DNA from: Cytobacillus horneckiae
GTDB lineage: Bacteria > Bacillota > Bacilli > Bacillales > Cytobacillaceae
Assembly: GCF_002835735.1 (NCBI RefSeq)
Contig: NZ_PISD01000003.1
Location: 1 to 42,831 of the forward strand
DNA: 42,831 nt
Direction: 5' to 3'
Shown: one piece after another, positions 1 through 8,438 of the stretch
How the letters are laid out: each line of letters starts with the position of its first letter
Numbering within the stretch: position 1 is the stretch's first letter
Notes under the pieces: generated by a model
Seen by the model: the letters and a program-made list of their open reading frames with translations, nothing else
Told to the model about the DNA's origin: nothing
Databases searched by the model: none
Position numbers and translations under genes: made by a program

Positions 1-334
1 TTTTTATACTTTCTTATCTTTGAACAAATCCAATAGGCTTCATAATCAGAACCGTAAGAAGTATTAAAAGGAGTATTTGTCCCGTTTTTTGTAGGGTGCC
101 ATTCTGTTATAAGGTTCGGAGAATGATCTTTAACTGTAAACAAAATAAATTCACCTTTTTCTAAAAAATAATCAACTGATATTAGATTAGCACCTTCTTA
201 TATTCTCGTCTCCTGTTTTATATATGTTTTCAAAAAGGAACTCTTACTCCTATTTGACTTAGTTTTTTGCTATATACTAATCTTACTATTCTATGAATTT
301 CATCTTTGGGTTTACCATTTATAACATTTACCAT
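1..334 (-). pseudogene. Decayed gene, runs off the left edge
   Basis: Three consecutive minus-strand reading-frame segments look like one broken gene. An ATG at 334 opens MVNVINGKPKDEIHRIVRLV and ends at a TGA near 230. A second frame continues FLFENIYKTGDENIRR. A third frame stays open without a stop from 197 to the window edge (65 codons, including DYFLEKGEFILFTVKDHSPN). The last segment has no ATG, GTG or SD-supported TTG start, and a TAA lies immediately before it. I infer a gene with two frameshifts whose 3' end is outside the window. The family is not recognised. It could also be a short unrelated ORF plus a partial gene with an unusual start. Confidence 0.4.
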
Positions 335-378
335 TTCTTACTTGTCTAGCTTTTTACCTTTTTATTCTTAAAAACAGC

Positions 379-409
379 AAAAAAAGACAGAATGAAATCT
401 CACTCTGTC
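379..409 (-). terminator. Rho-independent terminator of the signal peptidase gene
   Basis: A 10-bp stem (386-395 with 400-409, one G-U pair) with a 4-nt loop is followed on the minus strand by seven T. The stop codon at 400-402 lies inside the stem. Confidence 0.85.
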
Positions 410-978
410 TCGGCATATGTTACCTCACTTACATTCCAAACTAATTTATCAAACGGTGCCAATCGTGTTAGTGCTTTTCCTTGGATTGAATCAAGCGGGA
501 CCAAACCAAATTCCCGACTATCCATACTGTTTTGACGATTATCCCCTAAAACAAAAATATATCCTTCTGGAATAATAGATTCATTTCCTTTATCTCCAAA
601 TACAAAGTCGCTAGTAAATGGTTCTCTAAACTGGCTTTTTATTTTTTCTAAAAAAGGTTCATCCATCGCTTGTTCATTTATATAAAGCTGATCATTTTCA
701 TATCGAATAGTATCCCCCGGCAATCCAATCACTCGTTTAACAAAATCCCGTCCATCTTGACTTTTAAAAACAATCACATCAAACCTTTCTGGATTATGTA
801 AATAGTAAGGTACTCTACTAACAATCAAACGATCTTCATCTGCTAATGTTGGATTCATAGAAGCTCCGTTCACTTCGCAAACATATCCGAATAAAAGGCG
901 AAAAATAAACATGATACAGAGAAAGAACAAAACCCATTTAATTAAACTAATAGTTTCTTGAAAGATCAATTTAGTCAT
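400..978 (-). CDS. lepB: Type I signal peptidase (plasmid SipP-like)
   Basis: A 192-residue membrane-anchored serine/lysine peptidase that removes signal peptides from secreted proteins outside the membrane. One N-terminal membrane segment spans about residues 11-33. The catalytic serine sits in GASMNPTL (S40), the catalytic lysine in VKRVIGLPGD (K81), and the conserved box GDNRQNSMDSR starts at 145. The length and single N-terminal anchor match Bacillus Sip enzymes, and plasmid-borne Sip proteins are known in Bacillus. A GGGAGGGG site precedes the ATG at 978. The gene starts 15 nt after the 843-residue coiled-coil gene ends, so the two are probably one operon. Likely clients are the two secreted subtilases in this window (inference). 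Confidence 0.95.
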   Translation of the reverse strand: MTKLIFQETISLIKWVLFFLCIMFIFRLLFGYVCEVNGASMNPTLADEDRLIVSRVPYYLHNPERFDVIVFKSQDGRDFVKRVIGLPGDTIRYENDQLYINEQAMDEPFLEKIKSQFREPFTSDFVFGDKGNESIIPEGYIFVLGDNRQNSMDSREFGLVPLDSIQGKALTRLAPFDKLVWNVSEVTYAETE

Positions 979-992
979 TTAGCACCCCTCCC

Positions 993-3524
993 TTATCCAA
1001 CTAATCCATCGATTTCAGATTCAAGTTCAGCAATCCTCATGAAATCTTCTTCAGATAATTCCGATTTAGAGAGGATTCTCCGTTTTTCCCCTTCCAAATA
1101 CTCTTTTTTCTGTTCGCGGGAGAAGGATTGTCGCTGTTGTTCTTGTGCTTCAAATTTCTGGCGAGATTGTTCTTGATAAAGACGGTTTTGCTCTTGTTGT
1201 TTCTGTTGCTGCTCTATATAGATTTCATGTTCTTGACGAAGAGCGTCTGCTTCTGTTTCCGCTTTTTGGCGCATAGCTTCTTTGTATTGTTCTTGTTCCA
1301 ATCGCTGTTCTTCCACTTTTTCTGCCTCTCTTCTCCTTCTTTCCTCCATTTCTTGTTTTAGTCTCTGTTCCTCTTGTCTTAACCGTTTTTCAGCTTCTTG
1401 ACGTTCTTTATTTTCTTTCTGCTGTTGACGATATTCTATTTCCCTTTGTTCGCGGGTCTTATTTGGTTCTCGGACAGCTTGTTCGACAATTTTCTTTTCA
1501 TCCTTCACATCTGGATTGGAAGGACTGCTATTTACATCCGACTTCAAATTCTTTTTCTCCGCTTTTAACTTCGTTAATTCCTGCTGTAAAGCTTGGCGAG
1601 TTTGTAGATTTTGTTGCATTAAATGGTGAGGCTTACTTCCAGAAATACGAGGACGATTATAAGATTCATAAGCCGCTTCTAAATTTTTTAGTTGAGCTTC
1701 TATTTCCTTTTGACGTGCTTCGTATTGAATTACCTGTTTCTTTTTTGCATAATCATTTTTTAGAATACGCAACTCTTTTTTAGCCATCAAAACTTCTTCT
1801 TTTTTAGCAGATAGAATTTGTCGCTCACGATCTTTTAAATCCTGTAATTGTTGAGCTTGCTTTCTTTTCAGCATTTCTCTCTTTTCGGGGGAAGCCTGAG
1901 CTAATTCCTTTTTATGTTTTTCAAGCATGGCCGCTTTTGAAGTTTTAAAATTTGCCTTAGTAAGTTGATATTCAGCCTTCGCATTTTCCTTTATATCCCG
2001 GAACTTAGCTGCTTTATTATTAATATCATGAGTAAGTTCAGCAGTCCTTACCTGTCGATTCCGTTTAGCGATACTTTGTTCAATAGCTGCTAATTTCTGC
2101 TTTTTATAAGAAGAACTAATAAAGCGTTGACTTTCAATTTGCGCTTTTCCCAATTCTAATTGAGATAACATCTTTTCTTGTTTAGCAATAGACAATTTTT
2201 CATCGTAAGATATCTGCTCTCTTAATCCTTGTTGAACCGCCATTTTTTGATTTAATTTCACTTTTAATACATTTTGAGTAGCCTGAGCCTTCTCTTTTTC
2301 AGAAGCAAGAGGATTCGCATGAACTTCCTCCCATTTTGATAAAGCTCTATTTCTCTTTTCACTCAATTGGCTAATCTTCTCATTGGTTTGAACAAAACTT
2401 GTATGTTTATCCACTTTCAAACCAGCTGTATGTTGTTGAATAGTCGCAGTCTTTTCCTTAGACTTTAGCTCAGCCATTTGTCTTTTTCTGGTTTTATCAG
2501 ACACAAAGCTATTTAATCCTTTTTTACTGGCTAAAGCCTGTGATTCTCTCCTTAAATCATTTGCTTTTTGCTGATAATTCTTTTCTTTAACTCTTGCCTT
2601 TTGCGCCTCTCTATCTGAAGCAACAATCCTCTCTTTGTTTTCAAACTCTTCTTGAACCTTTTCTAAGGAACGATTAGCTGCTCGTTTTTTTGATTCTTCC
2701 AATGATGATTTCAATTTTTGCTCTTTGATTATTACAGCACGCTGACCTTCCTGTTTTTTATAATTTGTCATCGAGGTTTGTAATTCTTTTTTCGCCCAAG
2801 CTTTTTTGTCATTAGCTGATAAATTTTGTAAAGCAGGATCTGTCTTTAATTTATGTTTAATTTCCCTAATCTTTTGGTTCTTAAATTCCTCTTTACGAGT
2901 ATCCTCTTTAGTCTTATTAAAATTACCTAAATCCTTCTTAACTGCTTGGTTCACTAAATGTTCTTTTTCAAATTTCGTTAAATCTTTGGTCCTTGGGTCT
3001 TGATTTATCTTTTTTGTATGTTGTTCACGAAGTTCTTTTGCTTTATCTTTTCTAGAGATATTCCCATTAACATTTTCTGCTCGATTACGGACCGAACGTT
3101 TTTCTTTTGAAACAAGATTTCTATCACGTTTATTATCATATCTTTTTCCAATCATCGAAGATTGACTGGTATAACGTGCGGAAGTTGAAGAATTAGAAGT
3201 GGTAGCATTTTTCTTGGTTTGCTGTTTTTTAAAGTCCTTTTCTCTTTGAACCCTAACCTTTTCCTCTGCCCTCTTCTTACGTTTTAATTCTTCTTGCTTT
3301 CTCTTTTCCAGCTGTCTCTTTCTATCTTGCTCTAATTTCCTCCTACGCTTTTCATCCTGTCTTCGCCTTTTATCGGCTTCACGTTGCCTTCTTCTTTGTT
3401 CATCAGCTTGTCTATTTCGGTTGGTTGTTCCCCAAGTATTATTTCTTTTTTGACCAAAAGTACCTCTACGGTTAGAGCTAAATCCCCCACCCCCAAAACC
3501 ACGTTTTCCTCCCATTAATGGCAT
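993..3524 (-). CDS. Large charged coiled-coil protein, unknown function
   Basis: An 843-residue, extremely hydrophilic protein. Residues 1-40 are Gly/Arg/Asn-rich (GGKRGFGGGGFSSNRRGTFG). The rest is almost entirely Lys/Glu/Gln/Arg-rich helix with heptad-like character, including runs such as RRRQREADKRRRQDEKRRRK. It has no signal peptide, membrane segment or recognisable enzyme motif. Start: AGAGAGGAA lies 5 nt before the ATG at 3524. It directly precedes the signal peptidase gene. Such composition suits a long rod or scaffold, possibly nucleic-acid binding through the basic N-terminus, but that is inference. Low-complexity similarity to other coiled coils would be uninformative. Confidence 0.75.
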   Translation of the reverse strand: MPLMGGKRGFGGGGFSSNRRGTFGQKRNNTWGTTNRNRQADEQRRRQREADKRRRQDEKRRRKLEQDRKRQLEKRKQEELKRKKRAEEKVRVQREKDFKKQQTKKNATTSNSSTSARYTSQSSMIGKRYDNKRDRNLVSKEKRSVRNRAENVNGNISRKDKAKELREQHTKKINQDPRTKDLTKFEKEHLVNQAVKKDLGNFNKTKEDTRKEEFKNQKIREIKHKLKTDPALQNLSANDKKAWAKKELQTSMTNYKKQEGQRAVIIKEQKLKSSLEESKKRAANRSLEKVQEEFENKERIVASDREAQKARVKEKNYQQKANDLRRESQALASKKGLNSFVSDKTRKRQMAELKSKEKTATIQQHTAGLKVDKHTSFVQTNEKISQLSEKRNRALSKWEEVHANPLASEKEKAQATQNVLKVKLNQKMAVQQGLREQISYDEKLSIAKQEKMLSQLELGKAQIESQRFISSSYKKQKLAAIEQSIAKRNRQVRTAELTHDINNKAAKFRDIKENAKAEYQLTKANFKTSKAAMLEKHKKELAQASPEKREMLKRKQAQQLQDLKDRERQILSAKKEEVLMAKKELRILKNDYAKKKQVIQYEARQKEIEAQLKNLEAAYESYNRPRISGSKPHHLMQQNLQTRQALQQELTKLKAEKKNLKSDVNSSPSNPDVKDEKKIVEQAVREPNKTREQREIEYRQQQKENKERQEAEKRLRQEEQRLKQEMEERRRREAEKVEEQRLEQEQYKEAMRQKAETEADALRQEHEIYIEQQQKQQEQNRLYQEQSRQKFEAQEQQRQSFSREQKKEYLEGEKRRILSKSELSEEDFMRIAELESEIDGLVG

Positions 3525-3677
3525 AAGGATTCCTCTCTTTCATAAAATCATAAAAATATATAGATAAAAGAATAATATCACACAATAAACATAAAATTTT
3601 TTTTAAATGCTATGTATTTGATATACAAGGGAAAGAAAACGAAGGGAAAGGGGTGAATAGTGGAGTTATATCGATTT

Positions 3678-3695
3678 TGTGGATAATGTGTATAA
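3678..3695 (-). promoter_or_regulatory. Two adjoining DnaA boxes
   Basis: TGTGGATAA (3678-3686, a perfect reverse complement of TTATCCACA) is followed without a gap by TGTGTATAA (3687-3695), which fits TTATNCACA. Paired DnaA boxes near iterons are typical of theta-type plasmid origins. Confidence 0.6.
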
Positions 3696-4170
3696 CTTCC
3701 TCCGGCCGAAAGAATCATAGAGATTATCGACCAAATAAATTGCGATCCAGTCCTCCCCCTTTTCCCTTCGTTAAGGTTTTTGGGTTTTTATCTTATAAGA
3801 AGAATAGAAAGAAAATTGTAATGAAAGTATTAATTCATTTATTGGGGTTGTTGGAGGACGTAGCCCACAGCGGGAGGCGTAGTGAGGTGAAACCGAGCGT
3901 GGGTTTTTAATAATGGAACAAAACTTTATATGATATAGAAACTATATTTGGTAATAATAATTAGTTAGATTTGAAATGGAAGTTAAATGATATTTTTATG
4001 TTCTACTTTTTAAGAGAAGATTACAAAAAGAAAAAAGAGTAAGAACAAAACAAAAAGATTGGTAGAAAGAGAATGATTAAGATTATAAGATAGAAAATGT
4101 TGGCGAGAAAAATGTCGAAATCCCTTGGGAGAGTAAGGTTTAAAAAATAGATTGATAATTAAATAGATAG

Positions 4171-4320
4171 GGTTCAGTACAAGGTTTTTTTGAGATACTT
4201 AGGAATCAGTACAAGGTTTTGAATAAAATAGTTAGGAACCAGTACAAGGTTTTGAGTAAATACTTAGGAATCAGTACAAGGTTTTTGCTAAAATACTTAG
4301 GAACCAGTACAAGGTTTTTA
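4171..4320 (+). repeat. Five direct-repeat iterons
   Basis: The core CAGTACAAGGTTTT begins at 4175, 4207, 4240, 4272 and 4305, so the period is 32-33 bp (about three helical turns). The fuller unit is AGGAAYCAGTACAAGGTTTT followed by an AT-rich spacer ending AAATACTT. The array lies just downstream of the rep stop codon. It is the probable Rep-binding site and incompatibility determinant (inference from the family). Confidence 0.85.
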
Positions 4321-4364
4321 TAATGACTTGATACAAAATCCTTGTGATTGAAGATGAATTAAAT

Positions 4365-4406
4365 AAAAAAAGAGCAAACCATTTTGAAATGATTCGCTCT
4401 TTTTTC
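4365..4406. terminator. Bidirectional terminator at the end of rep
   Basis: The stem AAAAAAGAGC/GCTCTTTTTT (366-375 with 396-405) has an inner CATTT/AAATG helix. A T tract is present on either strand. It separates rep from the iterons. Confidence 0.75.
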
Positions 4407-4409
4407 ATC

Positions 4410-5372
4410 TTAGTCATGCTGCCTAAATTCTTCTCGGACGAATTCGGTATATGGATCAATACCGTTCCCATCTCTTCTGAACATAAGGTCAGGATGAATT
4501 TTATATCTAGTTTTACCTTTGGTATGTTGGAGCATAATAGCACCAGCTTCCATCAACACTTTGAAGTAATAATCAATCGTGCGATTATCAGTTACATTAG
4601 ATAGTCGGCATAATTCTGCTTTTGAAATGTGTTTCAGTGCTTTTGGATTACGTTGTAAGGCTTCTAAAACAGATTCATCACCCCGGCAGATATTTTCATT
4701 CGGGTTTTTCACTAGATAATAAGTTTGATAGTGAAAAAAAGGAAGTACCGCGTGTATCATACCTAATGCAGCTGTTTGTTTTCTATCTGTATTTTTTCTA
4801 CGTGACTTTCGTTTCTCAATCTTTTTAATTTCCTGAATAACTTCTTTTAGCTTATTCTGAAAAAGTTTAGTTGTGTATTGAGAAGGTTGATAGAGATTTC
4901 CTTTTCCAAAATACAATCCAGTTGAAATGTAATTAGCTTTTCTTGAATCGTCTGGGTCTTTAATCTTTTTGAAGAATCCCTTTTCAACAAACTTGTTCAT
5001 CAATTTAGTTACATCAACACTATGTATGGACCAAATATCAGATAGATGTTTATTCGTTATACGATGGATTTCACCGTTTTCATCAACCATTCGTAAAGGG
5101 TTGTCTCCATATTGAACATATGGCATGAGTTCCATTAGATATCGTCGTTGATGAATGGTTAAGTCCTTTAATGCTTTATTTGGTTCTAGAACAAATTGAA
5201 TATAATCCCCGCGTTGATCTAGTTCTCTTTCTTCTTCTCTTTTTAACTTTTCTTGATATGCATCGATAGAATTTCGATGGACAATTACATGATCCCCTGT
5301 GAATTCGTGGATTTTCCGTCCAGACACATCAAAGACAAAGTAGAGCTGTTCTTGTTTTTTGTCTTCACTCAT
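4410..5372 (-). CDS. Winged-helix plasmid replication initiator (Rep)
   Basis: About 320 residues beginning MSEDKKQEQLYFVFDVSGRK. The start at 5372 is chosen because AGGGAAGG lies about 9 nt upstream. A longer in-frame ATG at 5441 would sit inside a predicted attenuator stem and lacks an SD. Two helix-turn-helix-like segments are visible, LTIHQRRYLMELMPYV..ITNKHLSDIW and a C-terminal ISKAELCRLSNVTDNRTIDY, with a basic linker EKRKSRRKNTDRKQ between them. This two-winged-helix plan fits iteron-binding initiators. It is flanked by iterons on the 3' side and an RNA-control leader on the 5' side, which strongly supports the role. It shows no resemblance to rolling-circle Rep motifs. Confidence 0.75.
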   Translation of the reverse strand: MSEDKKQEQLYFVFDVSGRKIHEFTGDHVIVHRNSIDAYQEKLKREEERELDQRGDYIQFVLEPNKALKDLTIHQRRYLMELMPYVQYGDNPLRMVDENGEIHRITNKHLSDIWSIHSVDVTKLMNKFVEKGFFKKIKDPDDSRKANYISTGLYFGKGNLYQPSQYTTKLFQNKLKEVIQEIKKIEKRKSRRKNTDRKQTAALGMIHAVLPFFHYQTYYLVKNPNENICRGDESVLEALQRNPKALKHISKAELCRLSNVTDNRTIDYYFKVLMEAGAIMLQHTKGKTRYKIHPDLMFRRDGNGIDPYTEFVREEFRQHD

Positions 5373-5416
5373 ACATCGTTTTCCTTCCCTTTCCCCTATT
5401 GGAAAGAAAAAGACAG

Positions 5417-5495
5417 AAAAAAAGCGTGGTTTGTTCTTCACAAGTTATTAAAACACATGATATAATGATTCATAGATTAATAACTTATGAACAAA
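5417..5495 (-). terminator. Predicted attenuator in the rep leader
   Basis: On the minus strand, 5495-5478 pairs with 5450-5430 (9 + 4 + 4 bp with one mismatch and a 3-nt bulge). After 6 nt comes a run of seven T at 5423-5417. This would stop rep mRNA before the start codon at 5372. Confidence 0.5.
5437..5466 (+). promoter_or_regulatory. Promoter for the antisense RNA
   Basis: TTCACA (5437-5442), an 18-bp spacer, then a perfect TATAAT (5461-5466). It points away from rep and would start RNA at about 5473. Confidence 0.55.
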
Positions 5496-5580
5496 AACCT
5501 TCTGTCTTTAGGATTTCTTTATTTAACTAGTTTTAGCGGGCTAATAAATAAAGAAATGTGGTTCCAGAGGGTTTTTTTTT
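5473..5580 (+). ncRNA. Putative countertranscript RNA controlling rep
   Basis: About 108 nt of plus-strand RNA, complementary to the rep leader. It folds into one long stem-loop: a perfect 12-bp helix (514-525 with 545-556) within a 10-bp outer helix (495-504 with 565-574), followed by nine T (572-580), which makes a strong terminator. Antisense RNA plus leader attenuation is the known copy-control logic of pIP501, pAMbeta1 and pT181-type plasmids. Here it is inferred from layout and structure only. Confidence 0.55.
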
Positions 5581-5614
5581 ATTGATTTTTTGCGTTTCTC
5601 TCTATTTAAATCTC

Positions 5615-5644
5615 ATTATACTATTTATTTCGACAAACGGTTAA
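5615..5644 (-). promoter_or_regulatory. Candidate rep promoter
   Basis: On the minus strand, TATAAT (5620-5615) has a weak -35 TTAACC 18 bp upstream (5644-5639). The predicted start at about 5608 gives a leader of roughly 235 nt containing the hairpins above. A TGTCGAA heptamer, a match to the Spo0A box core, lies between the two hexamers. Confidence 0.4.
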
Positions 5645-5752
5645 GAAAAATATAAAAAGTATAAACTTCTCGCTTATAATAATAAAATATAAAGGTTTAA
5701 AATGCAATTTCTATTTTGGAAGATTGATATTAAATTTTACAAACAAACAAAA

Positions 5753-5786
5753 GACCTCTCCTAGCCAGTAGGAAAGGTCTTTTTTT
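5753..5786. terminator. Terminator after the first subtilase
   Basis: Stem GACCT-TCCTA with TAGGA-AGGTC (753-763 and 769-779, one mismatch). A T7 run follows on the plus strand and a weaker one on the minus strand. Confidence 0.65.
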
Positions 5787-5787
5787 C

Positions 5788-7416
5788 TTAACGAGGGGAA
5801 ACGGTAAAAGATACAGAAGAAGAAACACCATCGATATAACGAGGTGCTACCTCTAGCGTATAGATACCAGTTGCGAGTATTCGAGTGCTGAAGTTATAAG
5901 TGTAAACTCCATTTTTGATAAGGTAATAGTTTTTACGAACCTCTTTTCCTTGCTCGTTTCGAAGAATTACAGTGATATAACCATTATAAGGATTGCCATT
6001 TTCATCTAAAACTGTAGTTGAGGCTTTTAAATTTTCACCAGATGTCACTTGATTACTGTCTTGAAAGATTGTGATTTCAGGTTGAGACTCTCCAATTTCA
6101 AAAGAACCTATTTGTTGAGCTTCATAGCTTTCGTGACTAAGAGTAGCTTCAACTACATAATTAGTAGCAGTAAAACGTAATTGGCTGAGATCTAGTGAAA
6201 AATGATATTCTCCGTTAGTATTTGTTTTTACAGAGTAAAGATAGAATTTTTCTCCCCCACGAATATTCAAACGAACATCTGCATTCGCTAGAGGGTTTCC
6301 ATTTTCATCTGTTGCTACTCCGTTTATTTCTAGTAAATCCCCTACTTGATAGCTTTCTTGACTAAATTCTAAGGTAAAAGTGGAAGGTTCCTTTACTTCC
6401 ACTTCATCTTCATTTGGTTTGGTGGCTGCTTCTTCCTTATTTTCGGAAGGTGTCTCAACGGTTTGGTTTGGCAATGATGGAATTTTAACTAATCCATATC
6501 CATATTCAGTATCTCGGCCAACGATTCCTAAATCCTCTGTATTTTGTTGGAGTAGGGAGCGAATTTCTACGTTACTTAATTCTGGATAGGCTTCCTTGTA
6601 AAGAGCAAGTAATCCTGCTACAAATGGAGCTGCTTGGGATGTACCACTTGCTTTCGCAAATTGATTGTTAAGGAAAGTGGAATAGATATTAACTCCCGGA
6701 GCAACTACTTCAACTTTTGAACCAGTCGCTGAGTTGGACCAACGGATTTTAGAATCATTTACTGCCCCTACAGCAATGACAGAATCATATTTTGCTGGGT
6801 ATAGAACATTATCCCCAGTTGCCTCTACATTCCCATAATTACCTGCAGAAGCTACAATCAAAATGCCTTTACTGTAAGCTTCGTCTAGGATTTCTTTCAT
6901 TTCTTCATTTTCATTATTTAAGCCAATACTCATGTTGATAATATCCATATCGTGATCAATCGCCCAACGGATACCCTCGATAACATCTGCATTAAAAGCT
7001 TCGGAATTTTGATTCATGACTTTTACAGCATATAATTCAGCAGCAGGAGCAATTCCAGTAATACCGGTGTTATTATCCTTACCTCCGATGATTCCGGCTA
7101 CATGAGTTCCATGACCGTGATCATCTTGGTATGATGTTGTGTAATCAACTGTAGAAACTCCACCAGCAATCGTTAAATCAGAATGTGAAGCAATACCAGT
7201 ATCTAGTACCGCGATTTTCACTCCTTTTCCTGTATATCCTTTAGCTACTAATGAATCAATGCCTACAAGGTCATATCCCGGTTGTGAGAGGTTTCCTTGT
7301 GCGACATATGTCTGGATTTGCTTATCTACTGTTTCGCTTGCAAATGCGTTGTATGGAAGGCTAGTAATTACCATTCCGCTTAATACTAAACTTGTTACGA
7401 TTTTTTTGATTTTCAT
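5788..7416 (-). CDS. Secreted subtilisin-like serine protease without propeptide
   Basis: 542 residues from the ATG at 7416, preceded by AAGGAG 11 nt upstream. An upstream in-frame start at 7509 would run into the preceding gene's terminator. The signal peptide is MKIKKIVTSLVLSGMVITSL.. with a likely cut after AFA (27). The S8 catalytic triad is D72 (AVLDTGI), H102 (GHGTHVAG) and S260 (SGTSQAAP), with oxyanion N193 (VASAGN). The catalytic domain begins about 35 residues after the signal peptide, so the usual I9 inhibitor/chaperone propeptide is absent, whereas the paralogue at 22044-23693 has it. After an acidic linker (EVEVKEP) come two Ig-like beta domains (about 366-453 and 458-542) of the YQVGDLLEINGVATDENGNP type. 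It is extracellular or surface-associated. Confidence 0.9.
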   Translation of the reverse strand: MKIKKIVTSLVLSGMVITSLPYNAFASETVDKQIQTYVAQGNLSQPGYDLVGIDSLVAKGYTGKGVKIAVLDTGIASHSDLTIAGGVSTVDYTTSYQDDHGHGTHVAGIIGGKDNNTGITGIAPAAELYAVKVMNQNSEAFNADVIEGIRWAIDHDMDIINMSIGLNNENEEMKEILDEAYSKGILIVASAGNYGNVEATGDNVLYPAKYDSVIAVGAVNDSKIRWSNSATGSKVEVVAPGVNIYSTFLNNQFAKASGTSQAAPFVAGLLALYKEAYPELSNVEIRSLLQQNTEDLGIVGRDTEYGYGLVKIPSLPNQTVETPSENKEEAATKPNEDEVEVKEPSTFTLEFSQESYQVGDLLEINGVATDENGNPLANADVRLNIRGGEKFYLYSVKTNTNGEYHFSLDLSQLRFTATNYVVEATLSHESYEAQQIGSFEIGESQPEITIFQDSNQVTSGENLKASTTVLDENGNPYNGYITVILRNEQGKEVRKNYYLIKNGVYTYNFSTRILATGIYTLEVAPRYIDGVSSSVSFTVSPR

Positions 7417-7461
7417 TTTGTTTTTTTCTCCTTGGTTTATTTTTTTATAAATTTTTGATAT

Positions 7462-7493
7462 AAAAAAACCACACTCGATATGAAAGTGCGGTT
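7462..7493 (-). terminator. Terminator, minus strand
   Basis: A 9-bp stem (467-475 with 485-493). The single non-Watson-Crick pair is G-U only when read on the minus strand. Seven T follow at 468-462. It sits directly after the 66-residue gene and separates it from the subtilase. Confidence 0.8.
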
Positions 7494-7498
7494 TTCGC

Positions 7499-7699
7499 TT
7501 ATTTTTCAACTGTAATGTTATTGATTTCTTCTAGAGTTAAATCAGCAAAAGACATATCGAATCTTTCACTCTCTTTCGGCAACTTAATCATGACGTAACC
7601 ATCTAAGGCCACAATTTCTAAATCTTCCATCTGAGATTCATAAAGTGAGTTTAATTGTTTGATAAGAGCTGTTTTTTCTAATGAACTTAAAGAACGCAT
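7499..7699 (-). CDS. Small acidic protein, unknown
   Basis: 66 residues (MRSLSSLEKTALIKQLNSLY...). GAAGGAA lies 8 nt before the ATG. It contains a predicted helix-rich N-terminus and an ALDGYVMIKLPKE strand-like segment. It is the last gene of the 8977-to-7499 operon and ends at its own terminator. The family is not recognised. Confidence 0.6.
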   Translation of the reverse strand: MRSLSSLEKTALIKQLNSLYESQMEDLEIVALDGYVMIKLPKESERFDMSFADLTLEEINNITVEK

Positions 7700-7727
7700 A
7701 TTTGTGTTTCCTTCTTTCTATTATTTT

Positions 7728-8438
7728 TTAAGATAATGGATATGGAGCGGTACCTAAATATTTACGATATTCATCAATTGATCGAGCATGTTGTTCTGGG
7801 ATTAATGGAATTGAACCGAATGGTTTCTGTTCATTTGAAAACAATATAAGCAGACCAAGTGGATTGTCATTTCCCTCTAGATATATCACTTGTTCTTTAG
7901 AATAAAAGAGTTGTATTTTCTTAATCGCTTTAAAGTAATAGCGGTACTTATCTGCTTTTTTCTCTGTGTTGCCTTTTTGACTTCTTATAGGAAGAACAAA
8001 AGGGATAGGTTTTCTTTTTTCTTTTAACGAAGGAATAAGCGGGATTAGAACATTTGCTATGAAATAAAGGAATCGTTCTCTATTAAGCGTTTGGACAGAA
8101 GTCCGTAAAAGTTCAATTCTAATTTCATCCATCATATGTTGAAAAGGTTGTTCCATTCGATACAGACTTGCAACTTGATGGGCCAATTCTATATCCTCGA
8201 TTTTCTTAATGATATCTCGGTTAAATGCTTCTTCATTTTTAGGTAGGCTCCAATCAGTTAATGGAGAATGAGTAGGTTCCAAGATAACTGTTTGTGTAGT
8301 GTTTTTCTTTTCTCCCCCCTTTCCAGTAGTAAAGTCTAAAATGTCATTGTAAATAGTAAATGTGACGAGTGATTTATGTTCAGCCACCTCTTCTTTTGTT
8401 AAAAAGGAGCGCGGTTGTTTCAATAATTGATAGTTCAT
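7728..8438 (-). CDS. Hypothetical protein, operon with 8435-8977
   Basis: 236 residues with no signal peptide or membrane segment. It is a mixed alpha/beta-looking sequence (FIANVLIPLIPSLKEKRKPI; YLEGNDNPLGLLILFSNEQ). AAAGGAGA precedes the ATG. The start overlaps the stop of the upstream gene (ATGA type, 4 nt), which implies translational coupling and probably a joint function. I do not recognise the family. Confidence 0.7.
   Translation of the reverse strand: MNYQLLKQPRSFLTKEEVAEHKSLVTFTIYNDILDFTTGKGGEKKNTTQTVILEPTHSPLTDWSLPKNEEAFNRDIIKKIEDIELAHQVASLYRMEQPFQHMMDEIRIELLRTSVQTLNRERFLYFIANVLIPLIPSLKEKRKPIPFVLPIRSQKGNTEKKADKYRYYFKAIKKIQLFYSKEQVIYLEGNDNPLGLLILFSNEQKPFGSIPLIPEQHARSIDEYRKYLGTAPYPLS

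Larger units (their letters stand above)
3525..4409. other. Candidate replication origin region
   Basis: No convincing gene. The 885 bp contain two abutting DnaA-box matches (3678-3695), a GC-rich element with arms CCCAC/GTGGG (3864-3903), a strongly AT-rich stretch (about 3905-4170), five iterons (4171-4320) and a terminator hairpin at the 3' end of rep. This order resembles an iteron-regulated theta origin. A single ORF across 3653-3910 lacks a ribosome site and is not called. Confidence 0.65.

Noticed and set aside
1128..1361. Hydrophobic ORFs opposite the coiled-coil gene
   Set aside because: Antisense shadows of the Lys/Glu-rich coding sequence.
3653..3910. 85-residue ORF in the origin region
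   Set aside because: No convincing start, and it spans the DnaA boxes and GC-rich element.
5629..5635. Spo0A box in the rep promoter (TGTCGAA; another at 4113-4119)
   Set aside because: A 7-base match is expected several times by chance in this length. Mentioned with the promoter but not called.
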